Shown here one piece after another: positions 59,444 through 64,000 of a stretch of DNA of 64,000 nt. The notes beneath the pieces were generated by a model. It searched no databases. It worked only from the letters and a program-made list of their open reading frames with translations, and had not been told where the DNA came from. Source of the DNA: a virus; the IMG/VR virus record IMGVR_UViG_3300009079_000021, positions 1 to 64,000 of that record; one strand, written 5' to 3'. The position numbers were made by a program, and so were the translations under genes. How positions within the stretch are numbered: the first letter of the stretch is position 1; each line of letters starts with the position of its first letter.

Positions 59444-59826
59444 TTTTTTTCTTTTTTAGGTTTGTTACCCCAAAGTTTCGGATTAACCATACCATACATA
59501 GTTTCCATTGTCAAGATTTTACCCCCTAATGGTTTGAGAATATCATGATAAGCATCAAACACTTTAACGTTCTTAGGACCACCTGCATGATCATAATGAA
59601 CTTCGCCATCGATCTCATACACTACTAACACAGCATTATATGGCCAATCTTTTTTGTTAATAGTTTTAGGATCGCAATCATGAGAAAAAACTACTACATC
59701 ATACTTAGATCTTAGTAGTTTTTTATCAGCGTCTGTTAGATTGAAATTCATCGATGAGTTCTCGGATTCGGTCTTCACAGAATCCTGGATTTGATAGGGT
59801 GACTCTGTGGAAAGTTTCTCGGTCAT
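59440..59826 (-). CDS. Conserved hypothetical protein
   Basis: The ATG at 59826 has a strong ribosome-binding site (AGGAGG), giving 128 residues; a second in-frame ATG at 59751 (MNFNLTDADKKLLRSKYDVV) is where the well-folded part starts. The core (VVVFSHDCDPKTINKKDWPY, AVLVVYEIDGEVHYDHAGGP) alternates strands and turns as a small alpha/beta domain; the end is Lys-rich. A competing 43-codon frame (59726-59857) covers the first part. Function unknown. Confidence 0.65.
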   Translation of the reverse strand: MTEKLSTESPYQIQDSVKTESENSSMNFNLTDADKKLLRSKYDVVVFSHDCDPKTINKKDWPYNAVLVVYEIDGEVHYDHAGGPKNVKVFDAYHDILKPLGGKILTMETMYGMVNPKLWGNKPKKEKK

Positions 59827-59893
59827 TCTGTTCCTCCTGTATGCACTTTTTAATCATGTAAATCACTCGTTGTTCATTGACAATGTTGACCAC

Positions 59894-60319
59894 TCATACA
59901 CTCCATACAATTTCAGGAAATGCTTCCTTCACTACTGCATGAGTAACTCTGAATTTTGTTTGAAGGAGTTTATCTTTTGCAAGACAAACAATCTCTGCCT
60001 CAGATTCATGCAGACCTTCTAAAAGTTGAATGAATAGTTGCTCTCTCTTAGTACGAGAAAGATGATTTGCACCTTTAATAAATCTCCAAAGATTACGATA
60101 CTCTCTTTCTAATACAGTATGCTCTGTACCGATGGGAGCATCATTTTTATTGAAGGGTACATCTCCTTCAGGTAGATCTGATTGTATAGCAGAATCAAAA
60201 TTCCATTTCAGAACTGATCGAAGTGCTTGAGTACTATTAGATTGAAGAATTTTAATCTTTTCAGTTTTTGTTTTGGCATTAGATGCCTTTTTGATAACTT
60301 CAGAAATCAAAAGTTTCAT
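59894..60319 (-). CDS. DUF6433-like T4-like phage protein
   Basis: A 141-residue helical protein (MKLLISEVIKKASNAKTKTE, then KIKILQSNSTQALRSVLKWN). The sequence features YRNLWRFIKG, KREQLFIQLLEGLHESEAEI and CLAKDK match a family in T4-like phages that I know as DUF6433. Role unknown. It is the last gene of a minus-strand block, before the small gap holding the 43-codon frame. Confidence 0.8.
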   Translation of the reverse strand: MKLLISEVIKKASNAKTKTEKIKILQSNSTQALRSVLKWNFDSAIQSDLPEGDVPFNKNDAPIGTEHTVLEREYRNLWRFIKGANHLSRTKREQLFIQLLEGLHESEAEIVCLAKDKLLQTKFRVTHAVVKEAFPEIVWSV

Positions 60320-60351
60320 AAGAAATACAAATAAGTCGTGTGTTTTAGTAT

Positions 60352-60693
60352 TTAGTCCTCAGGAAATGGATCAGTATCAAAGGCATCTCTCTGATCAAAT
60401 TCTACACTGATAAGTTTAGAAACTTGAAAAGGAATAGGGTTACCTTCTTCATCCATCATCTCTGGGTGTGGAGTGTATGCAACCTGCTCTTCTGCTTGTT
60501 CTCCGATAAGAATATCAACAAAACTAACAAAATATGAGTGAGCAAACCATCCAAATAAAAATCCAAGTAGTGTTCCACCTAGTGTGATTAGTGTAGAAAA
60601 TACTAGAATAATTGAGGTTGTCATCTGTCTATCTCCGTGCTTAGGTTCAACCGATTGTTCTAATGATCCGGATCGCTTCCTCCTAAGACGCAT
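60352..60693 (-). CDS. Membrane-anchored hypothetical protein
   Basis: The start is set at the ATG at 60693 (MRLRRKRSGSLEQSVEPKHG) because AAAGGTG stands eight bases before it; starts at 60783 or 60795 would overlap the upstream gene by over 70 bases. The 113-residue protein has one hydrophobic segment (SIILVFSTLITLGGTLLGFL, residues about 26-47, with FGWFAHSYF after it) and an acidic soluble tail (EEQVAYTPHPEMMDEEGNPI). It is likely an inner-membrane protein with its tail in the cytoplasm or periplasm; function unknown. Confidence 0.65.
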   Translation of the reverse strand: MRLRRKRSGSLEQSVEPKHGDRQMTTSIILVFSTLITLGGTLLGFLFGWFAHSYFVSFVDILIGEQAEEQVAYTPHPEMMDEEGNPIPFQVSKLISVEFDQRDAFDTDPFPED

Positions 60694-60706
60694 AAACTCG
60701 TCACCT

Positions 60707-61087
60707 TTATTTATGGGCAACTGAAGTTCGTTTTCGTCTGTTTTTAGTTCCAGGTTTTCTTCCTGGTCTTCGTTCTTGTTCATACTTCCATGCATCTGTA
60801 AGAATTTTGTACAAATAATCTTTAACTCTACGTGCTTTTGATATACTTAGATGACCGTATGCTTGTTTAGAAATTTCATCTCCACCTTTAATGTAGAGTT
60901 CTAAATCAAACACGATACTAGATATGTTTGCCGCAGTAGAACTTTCAATAAAATCTCTAATCTCTACACGTTTAAACTCACATAGTTTTACGTAGACATA
61001 AAGATTAAATAAAAACTTTTCATTAAAAGCATCATCAATTGATTTCTCTACAAGGTAATAGAGTTCATCAGTTTCTTTGAATGACAT
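60707..61087 (-). CDS. Conserved hypothetical protein
   Basis: A 126-residue helical protein (MSFKETDELYYLVEKSIDDA, FNEKFLFNLYVYVKL) with a very basic tail (RRPGRKPGTKNRRKR). The basic tail suggests binding to nucleic acid. It overlaps the glutaredoxin gene by one base, so they are probably co-translated. No family recognised. Confidence 0.7.
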   Translation of the reverse strand: MSFKETDELYYLVEKSIDDAFNEKFLFNLYVYVKLCEFKRVEIRDFIESSTAANISSIVFDLELYIKGGDEISKQAYGHLSISKARRVKDYLYKILTDAWKYEQERRPGRKPGTKNRRKRTSVAHK

Positions 61088-61323
61088 TAGATTAAATTAT
61101 TTTCTTGAAAATAATGAAGGGTATCTTTAAACCCACCGATGTGTTTAGTATTGATGGAGATCTGTGGGAAAGTAGCACCTTCACCAAACTCAGCATAGAA
61201 CTGTGGTTTAGTAAAGTCCCTCTCATACTTATACTCTTTGTATTGCACGTCTAGGTTATCGAAGAGCATCTTTGCCCTATCACACCATTGACATTCATTC
61301 TTTGAATAAAGAATTACTTCCAT
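61087..61323 (-). CDS. Glutaredoxin
   Basis: The start is the ATG at 61323 (MEVILYSKNECQWCDRAKML): it has AAGGAGG upstream and lies downstream of the promoter at 61349-61377, while earlier in-frame starts lie within or before it. The CQWC active site is at residues 11-14, TFPQI carries the cis-proline, and HIGGF is the glutathione-binding GG. Phage glutaredoxins typically supply electrons to ribonucleotide reductase. 78 residues is normal for phage copies. Confidence 0.9.
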   Translation of the reverse strand: MEVILYSKNECQWCDRAKMLFDNLDVQYKEYKYERDFTKPQFYAEFGEGATFPQISINTKHIGGFKDTLHYFQENNLI

Positions 61324-61348
61324 AACCTCCTTAGGAATTACTGTAGGA

Positions 61349-61377
61349 ATCATAGCATAAAAAAGGAGGGTCGTCAA
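61349..61377 (-). promoter_or_regulatory. Sigma70-type promoter of the glutaredoxin operon
   Basis: TTGACG, exactly 17 bp, TATGAT; it precedes the glutaredoxin start at 61323. Confidence 0.8.
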
Positions 61378-61388
61378 CCCTCATGTGC

Positions 61389-61592
61389 CTATAAATCTAA
61401 TTGATAGCAACTAGACCGTGCTAAGTTTGGATTTTTCTTCAATGTCCTATGCACATGACCATGGACATCAGATTCTAAAGTGAAGTGTGCTTTAGTATGT
61501 ACGAACTGAACCACAAGTAACAATCCAACAATACATAAGTTGAATCCAGTTATTGGGTGAGTCAGTATGGGTAAGATCTTTTTCACAATCAT
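61389..61592 (-). CDS. Small membrane protein
   Basis: A 67-residue protein (MIVKKILPILTHPITGFNLC) with one hydrophobic span (ITGFNLCIVGLLLVVQFVHT) and a short polar, His-rich end (HGHVHRTLKKN). The porin terminator at 61592-61616 touches its start, so it would need its own transcription or readthrough. I see no promoter in between. Uncertain but protein-like. Confidence 0.5.
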   Translation of the reverse strand: MIVKKILPILTHPITGFNLCIVGLLLVVQFVHTKAHFTLESDVHGHVHRTLKKNPNLARSSCYQLDL

Positions 61593-61616
61593 AAAAAAAG
61601 GGAACCGAAGTTCCCT
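61592..61616 (-). terminator. Porin-gene terminator with UUCG loop
   Basis: AGGGAAC and GTTCCCT pair perfectly around a TTCG tetraloop, followed by seven T: an optimal intrinsic terminator 16 bases after the 61632-62003 gene. Confidence 0.95.
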
Positions 61617-61631
61617 ATATCAAATGAAAGA

Positions 61632-62003
61632 TCAGAAGGAGTACTTCAGACCCAACTTGGTTCCATAACCACGGTCGATGTCAGAATCACCTGAACCAAC
61701 GAAGGACACTTCACCATATGCACCCAGAGCATCGGTCAATGAAAGACCGAGACCTGCCTTACCAGAAGGAACGGTGTCGCTCTCAGCACCATCAGGACTG
61801 ACAACAGTAGCACCACCCTGGACATAGTATGAAGCACTCTCACCGAGTTCGCCTTCAAAACCAACGTGAAGGTCGGTGGCGGTTCCGTTGTAGTTGGATC
61901 CCGTGAAACCGGAGTTGGCTTCTACGTTAACGTAGGGACCAGCGAAAGCGGCACCAGCAGAGAAAGCAGTTGCAGACAGTGCTGCGAATACAGATTTAAT
62001 CAT
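61632..62003 (-). CDS. Secreted porin-like beta-barrel protein
   Basis: A 123-residue protein with a classic signal peptide (MIKSVFAALSATAFSAGAAF, AG-P cleavage site after residue 21). The mature part alternates short strands and turns as in small outer-membrane barrels (TDLHVGFEGELGESASYYVQ, LGAYGEVSFVGSG) and ends in the aromatic GLKYSF typical of outer-membrane proteins. Small porin-like proteins occur in some cyanophages; role unproven (envelope change or superinfection exclusion are guesses). It is a monocistronic unit with its own promoter, structured leader and terminator. Confidence 0.8.
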   Translation of the reverse strand: MIKSVFAALSATAFSAGAAFAGPYVNVEANSGFTGSNYNGTATDLHVGFEGELGESASYYVQGGATVVSPDGAESDTVPSGKAGLGLSLTDALGAYGEVSFVGSGDSDIDRGYGTKLGLKYSF

Positions 62004-62027
62004 TTTGTTTAATTACCTTTAGTTACT

Positions 62028-62085
62028 TGCGGAATGGTTACCCGCAGATGAATAGAGACATCGACATGTCTCGTTGTTAATTATA
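62028..62085 (-). promoter_or_regulatory. Promoter and structured leader of the porin-like gene
   Basis: A perfect -10 TATAAT (62080-62085) with no good -35. From the expected start site the leader begins with GAGACAT-GTCG-ATGTCTC (62055-62072), a perfect 7-bp hairpin at the very 5' end, then a second 5-bp hairpin (62028-62046) before the start codon at 62003. 5'-end hairpins of this kind stabilise mRNA. Confidence 0.65.
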
Positions 62086-62129
62086 CAATTGACACACGTA
62101 AAAATACTTATTTAAATGTGACAGTTGTA

Positions 62130-62182
62130 GTATATGTATACAAATAGAATACATATACATGTCAGGAGATAAACACCTGACA
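62130..62182. other. Two hairpins between the porin promoter and tRNA-Ser
   Basis: GTATATGTAT/ATACATATAC (10 bp; 62130-62139 with 62149-62158) and TGTCAGG/CCTGACA (7 bp; 62160-62166 with 62176-62182). The second directly abuts the tRNA 3' end, so they may set 3' processing or end the tRNA transcript. Confidence 0.55.
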
Positions 62183-62183
62183 A

Positions 62184-62270
62184 CGGAGAGTGAGAGAATC
62201 GAACTCTCAAGGGCTTTAACACCTCGACGCTTTTCAAGAGCGGTTCCGTCACCTATCGGATTGACTCTCC
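62184..62270 (-). tRNA. tRNA-Ser (UGA)
   Basis: An 87-base class II tRNA: acceptor GGAGAGT/ACTCTCC with discriminator G, anticodon loop CTTGAAA with anticodon TGA, long variable arm, T arm AGAGTTCGATTCTCT. No CCA is encoded. It shares the promoter at 62463-62491 with the small gene upstream. Confidence 0.93.
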
Positions 62271-62401
62271 AAGAAAACTTTTTCGTTTTCATATGGTTTT
62301 GTTTGACCAGACCAGAGTTTGTATCCTTCTACAACCTCTGGTAATAACCATCTATGAACGGGAGCACATTGCTCCCAGTTGACTGGTTGAATGCAATTCA
62401 T
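62249..62401 (-). CDS. Short hypothetical protein overlapping tRNA-Ser
   Basis: About 50 residues from the ATG at 62401 (MNCIQPVNWEQCAPVHRWLL, then PEVVEGYKLWSGQTKPY); an earlier ATG at 62449 is also in frame. The last seven codons overlap the 5' end of the tRNA. The Trp/Pro-rich sequence looks protein-like, but I cannot assign a family. It is the only gene between the promoter and the tRNA. Confidence 0.45.
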   Translation of the reverse strand: MNCIQPVNWEQCAPVHRWLLPEVVEGYKLWSGQTKPYENEKVFLESQSDR

Positions 62402-62462
62402 TACGACTACATTCCAGAACGCTACAAGGTGGATTAATACGCTTTGCATTGCTCATGTGGGT

Positions 62463-62491
62463 ATGATACTACATTCAAATCCATTTGTCAA
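62463..62491 (-). promoter_or_regulatory. Sigma70-type promoter overlapping a stop codon
   Basis: TTGACA, exactly 17 bp, TATCAT. The TGA stop codon of the 62488-63159 gene is part of the TTGACA. It drives the small gene and tRNA-Ser. Confidence 0.85.
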
Positions 62492-63159
62492 CCCCCCTTA
62501 AGGTATCCATTTCTTTGTAACCACTCGCGTGTCTTTGGTGTGGGTGTATAGATCTCCCACATGGCACCACCTTCACATGCTTCGAGTGCTTCCATGGTCA
62601 TGTTCTCAGTTTTACCTGCCCAGGTTGCTTCTTTCTCCCATGGCCACGCTGACTCAGGATAGGTACGTTCTACCATTTCACGCCACAGCATTGGAACATT
62701 GCCTTCAGGCATGATAAGAGCAATCATAGTATTATCAATGGTTCCTGCCATACAATCTTGTGCAGCGTGCCATCCTTCATGACGCATGACTGACATAAGA
62801 GTAGCAGGATCAAACATATATGAGTCATTCAAATAGAAAGTATTAGTTACCGTATGATAGACACCACGGTGACCTGGTGGGAAATACTTTTCATCAGCAA
62901 GATATACTTGCACGTCAATCATAGTAAGTGCATTCAACATACGTTGAAACTCTTCTGCAACTGGTGCATAATTTGATAGTGGATACTCTTGTGCAAGATA
63001 ATCAATACCCCAAATAGGATCTACATTGTCAATACATTCTCCAAGGAGAAGACATCCAAGAGAATCCATACTCTTGTATCCTTGCGTAATCTTATCGTCG
63101 TTAGCGAAGACGGGAGATGCCGCCATCATTAACGCAATTAAAACTGACAGTTTCTTCAT
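62488..63159 (-). CDS. Secreted HExxH protein, probable zinc metalloprotease
   Basis: The start is the ATG at 63159 (MKKLSVLIALMMAASPVFAN), a clear signal peptide cut after ALA-type VFA; an earlier ATG at 63177 lies inside the neighbouring gene. The 223-residue protein has HEGWH (His127-His131), an HExxH zinc site, in VMRHEGWHAAQD. Two to three possible disulfide cysteines are present. Likely exported to the periplasm. It could act on envelope proteins in lysis or exit; this is inference. The start overlaps the 63101-63484 gene by 59 bases. Confidence 0.75.
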   Translation of the reverse strand: MKKLSVLIALMMAASPVFANDDKITQGYKSMDSLGCLLLGECIDNVDPIWGIDYLAQEYPLSNYAPVAEEFQRMLNALTMIDVQVYLADEKYFPPGHRGVYHTVTNTFYLNDSYMFDPATLMSVMRHEGWHAAQDCMAGTIDNTMIALIMPEGNVPMLWREMVERTYPESAWPWEKEATWAGKTENMTMEALEACEGGAMWEIYTPTPKTREWLQRNGYLKGG

Positions 63160-63484
63160 GCTGTAATACTCCATCAATAAATGTAATAAGTTTCCTCGGT
63201 AGAGGAGAATAGTGTGTATCCCATTTAGTAGGATATACTTCTATGGTTTTTGTAAGTAAGATCGGACTTACTTTTCCATGATTACCGTTGGGAGTAACGT
63301 TCCAACCCACTGCTGCATTTATATCAAAGTCAGCAGTTCCTGAATAATCAATTTGAAATAGATGACCCTTAGGATCAATCCAATAGAGAGACATTATACA
63401 CTCAAGATCTTTAGTTTGCAAGTTCTTATTCCAAAAACCTGGTCCTAAATCACATGAAGTATTAATGGTGTCAAACATTCCCAT
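63101..63484 (-). CDS. Conserved phage protein, MGMFD type
   Basis: A 127-residue beta-rich soluble protein starting MGMFDTINTSCDLGPGFWNK, then NLQTKDLECIM, a start found in a group of uncharacterised phage proteins (MGMFDxxxxxxxxP, then WQTKD). No catalytic motif, membrane segment or signal peptide. It starts two bases after the preceding stop codon. Function unknown. Confidence 0.75.
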   Translation of the reverse strand: MGMFDTINTSCDLGPGFWNKNLQTKDLECIMSLYWIDPKGHLFQIDYSGTADFDINAAVGWNVTPNGNHGKVSPILLTKTIEVYPTKWDTHYSPLPRKLITFIDGVLQHEETVSFNCVNDGGISRLR

Positions 63485-63485
63485 A

Positions 63486-63656
63486 CTATAAATCCAAAAT
63501 CTCTACCCTATCTAGTTGGTTAGTTTGTGCCCATTCAAACCAAGTTTTTCTCATGGTCGCATAGTCATCAAACTTCATTGCTTTTTTGTTCTTAAAGATG
63601 ATCTTGTATGAATGACGATCATAGAGAGCGTCAGATGTACACGTAAAATAAGACAT
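63486..63656 (-). CDS. 56-residue hypothetical protein
   Basis: Hand translation: ATG at 63656, TAG at 63486. MSYFTCTSDALYDRHSYKII then FKNKKAMKFDDYATMRKTWF, a compact alpha/beta-like protein without recognisable family. It begins ten bases after the U-run of the terminator at 63666-63692, so its expression may depend on readthrough of that terminator. Confidence 0.65.
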   Translation of the reverse strand: MSYFTCTSDALYDRHSYKIIFKNKKAMKFDDYATMRKTWFEWAQTNQLDRVEILDL

Positions 63657-63665
63657 AATTTAGAG

Positions 63666-63692
63666 AAAAAAAGAGAGGGGATGAACCCTCTC
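63666..63692 (-). terminator. Intrinsic terminator upstream of a gene
   Basis: GAGAGGG pairs with CCCTCTC around a six-base loop and is followed by seven T. It lies between a strong promoter and the 63486-63656 gene, not after a gene. Confidence 0.85.
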
Positions 63693-63716
63693 CGGTCACT
63701 TCCTTCACACGGAAGT
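63666..63716 (-). ncRNA. Candidate small RNA or attenuator leader
   Basis: From the promoter at 63720-63748 to the terminator at 63666-63692 runs a transcript of roughly 50 bases without an open reading frame. It begins with hairpin ACTTCC-GTGTGAA-GGAAGT (63698-63716) and ends in the terminator hairpin. No known RNA family is recognised. It could be a free small RNA or a leader controlling the next gene. Confidence 0.5.
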
Positions 63717-63719
63717 TAT

Positions 63720-63748
63720 AGTATACACTAAGTAAAAGGTTTTGTCAA
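63720..63748 (-). promoter_or_regulatory. Sigma70-type promoter of the candidate small RNA
   Basis: TTGACA, exactly 17 bp, TATACT, five bases beyond the stop codon of the 63753-63917 gene. Confidence 0.9.
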
Positions 63749-63752
63749 CCCA

Positions 63753-63917
63753 TCACTTGGTGTATGTGCGACCACGATAGCAGAAAGATCCGTGAGTTTC
63801 CTCACCCGTCTGCTTGCACTTATACTCAACACCACGATATGAGGTGTGAAGAACTTGTGCGTCGTGAAGGGCAGATGCCTTCTGAATCTGGCGCTTGATG
63901 ATAGTAAGCGTATTCAT
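63753..63917 (-). CDS. DUF4278-like small protein
   Basis: The start is the ATG at 63917, with AGGAG seven bases upstream. The 54-residue protein (MNTLTIIKRQIQKASALHDA, then HTSYRGVEYKCKQTGEETHG) ends with FCYRGRTYTK. Two YRG(V/R)xY segments match DUF4278, a cyanobacterial protein family of unknown function also seen in cyanophages. Basic and probably cytoplasmic. Confidence 0.75.
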   Translation of the reverse strand: MNTLTIIKRQIQKASALHDAQVLHTSYRGVEYKCKQTGEETHGSFCYRGRTYTK

Positions 63918-64000
63918 TGTGTTACTCCTAAAGTAATGAGGGTGGTTTAATCCCCGTTCCTTCAGTCGTGTGCGTCCCAGAAGCACTCAGGGACAGATTC

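Noticed and set aside
60708-60715. CATAAATA on the minus strand before the 60352-60693 gene, resembling a late promoter
   Set aside because: Its start site would fall inside or after the ribosome-binding site of the gene, so it would not give a useful mRNA.
62089-62117. Plus-strand TTGACA with a 17-bp spacer near the porin promoter
   Set aside because: The matching -10 would be TTAAAT, a poor match, and no plus-strand gene follows.
62401-62457. Alternative 34-codon frame (MSNAKRIN...) right behind the 62463 promoter
   Set aside because: It is no better supported than the longer overlapping frame and has no ribosome-binding site.
63698-63716. Anticodon-arm-like hairpin CTTCC-GTGTGAA-GGAAG (would read GTG, His) followed by a T-arm-like stem
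   Set aside because: There is no D arm or acceptor stem, and the second stem ends in seven T, so it is better explained as leader hairpin plus terminator.

Overview
This window is part of the genome of a T4-like cyanophage (a tailed myovirus of marine Synechococcus or Prochlorococcus). The T4 signature genes are a gp32 single-strand binding protein, the gp59 helicase loader, the gp33 late-transcription co-activator, gp4, gp48 and gp53, a gp26-type hub protein, gp27-like and gp5-like hub/spike proteins, and T4-type late promoters (TATAAATA). The cyanobacterial link is shown by a CP12 gene, a DUF1825-type protein, PhoH, ThyX and the marine cyanophage style of the giant fibre genes. The two tRNA genes (Leu-UAA, Ser-UGA) fit such a phage. 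Nearly all genes lie on the minus strand; only one giant virion gene (8179-12531) and the gp4 to gp53 cluster (50519-53157) are on the plus strand.

Layout. 1-8.1 kb: small, tightly overlapping accessory genes, mostly of unknown function, with an endonuclease VII-like HNH protein, several strong host-type promoters, and an oriC-like block at 2.31-2.55 kb made of five exact TTTTCCACA boxes plus one near match beside an AT-rich stretch. 8.2-37.3 kb: six giant virion/tail-fibre genes. One is on the plus strand behind a late promoter. Five form a minus-strand unit behind the late promoter at 37374; two of these encode unusual modules (a leucine-rich repeat protein and a dockerin-like pair). 37.4-38.5 kb: a short early unit driven by one promoter, with four small genes, an orphan Phd/YefM-like antitoxin and tRNA-Leu. 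38.5-50.5 kb: the minus-strand baseplate-hub/tape-measure operon (gp54-like, gp26 with a probable -1 frameshift extension, two approximately 900-residue tape-measure/hub proteins, one with a lambda-lysozyme-type domain, gp27-like, CP12, gp5-like spike, needle). 50.5-53.2 kb: divergent plus-strand late genes (gp4, possible gp2, gp48, gp53). 53.2-54.4 kb: six overlapping small genes. 54.4-61.4 kb: replication, recombination and metabolism genes (gp32, DUF1825, gp59, gp33, RecB-like nuclease, PhoH, ThyX, glutaredoxin). 61.4-64 kb: a secreted porin-like gene with its own promoter and terminator, tRNA-Ser, a secreted HExxH protein, and a promoter/terminator pair that could make a roughly 50-nt RNA.

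Regulation visible in the sequence: seven TTGACA promoters and one TTGACG promoter, all with exactly 17-bp spacers, all on the minus strand and all in the small-gene and replication regions. The virion genes have TATAAATA-type late promoters instead, consistent with the gp33 encoded here. Many small genes are chained by ATGA or TGATG overlaps, which suggests translational coupling. Several real small genes (43-59 codons) were found by hand translation and are listed.

The features I consider most worth follow-up are the phage-borne array of cyanobacterial-type DnaA boxes, the slippery T-TTT-TTC site joining gp26 to a gp51-like reading frame, the 351-bp insertion bounded by 42-bp direct repeats, and the promoter-hairpin-terminator module at 63.7 kb.
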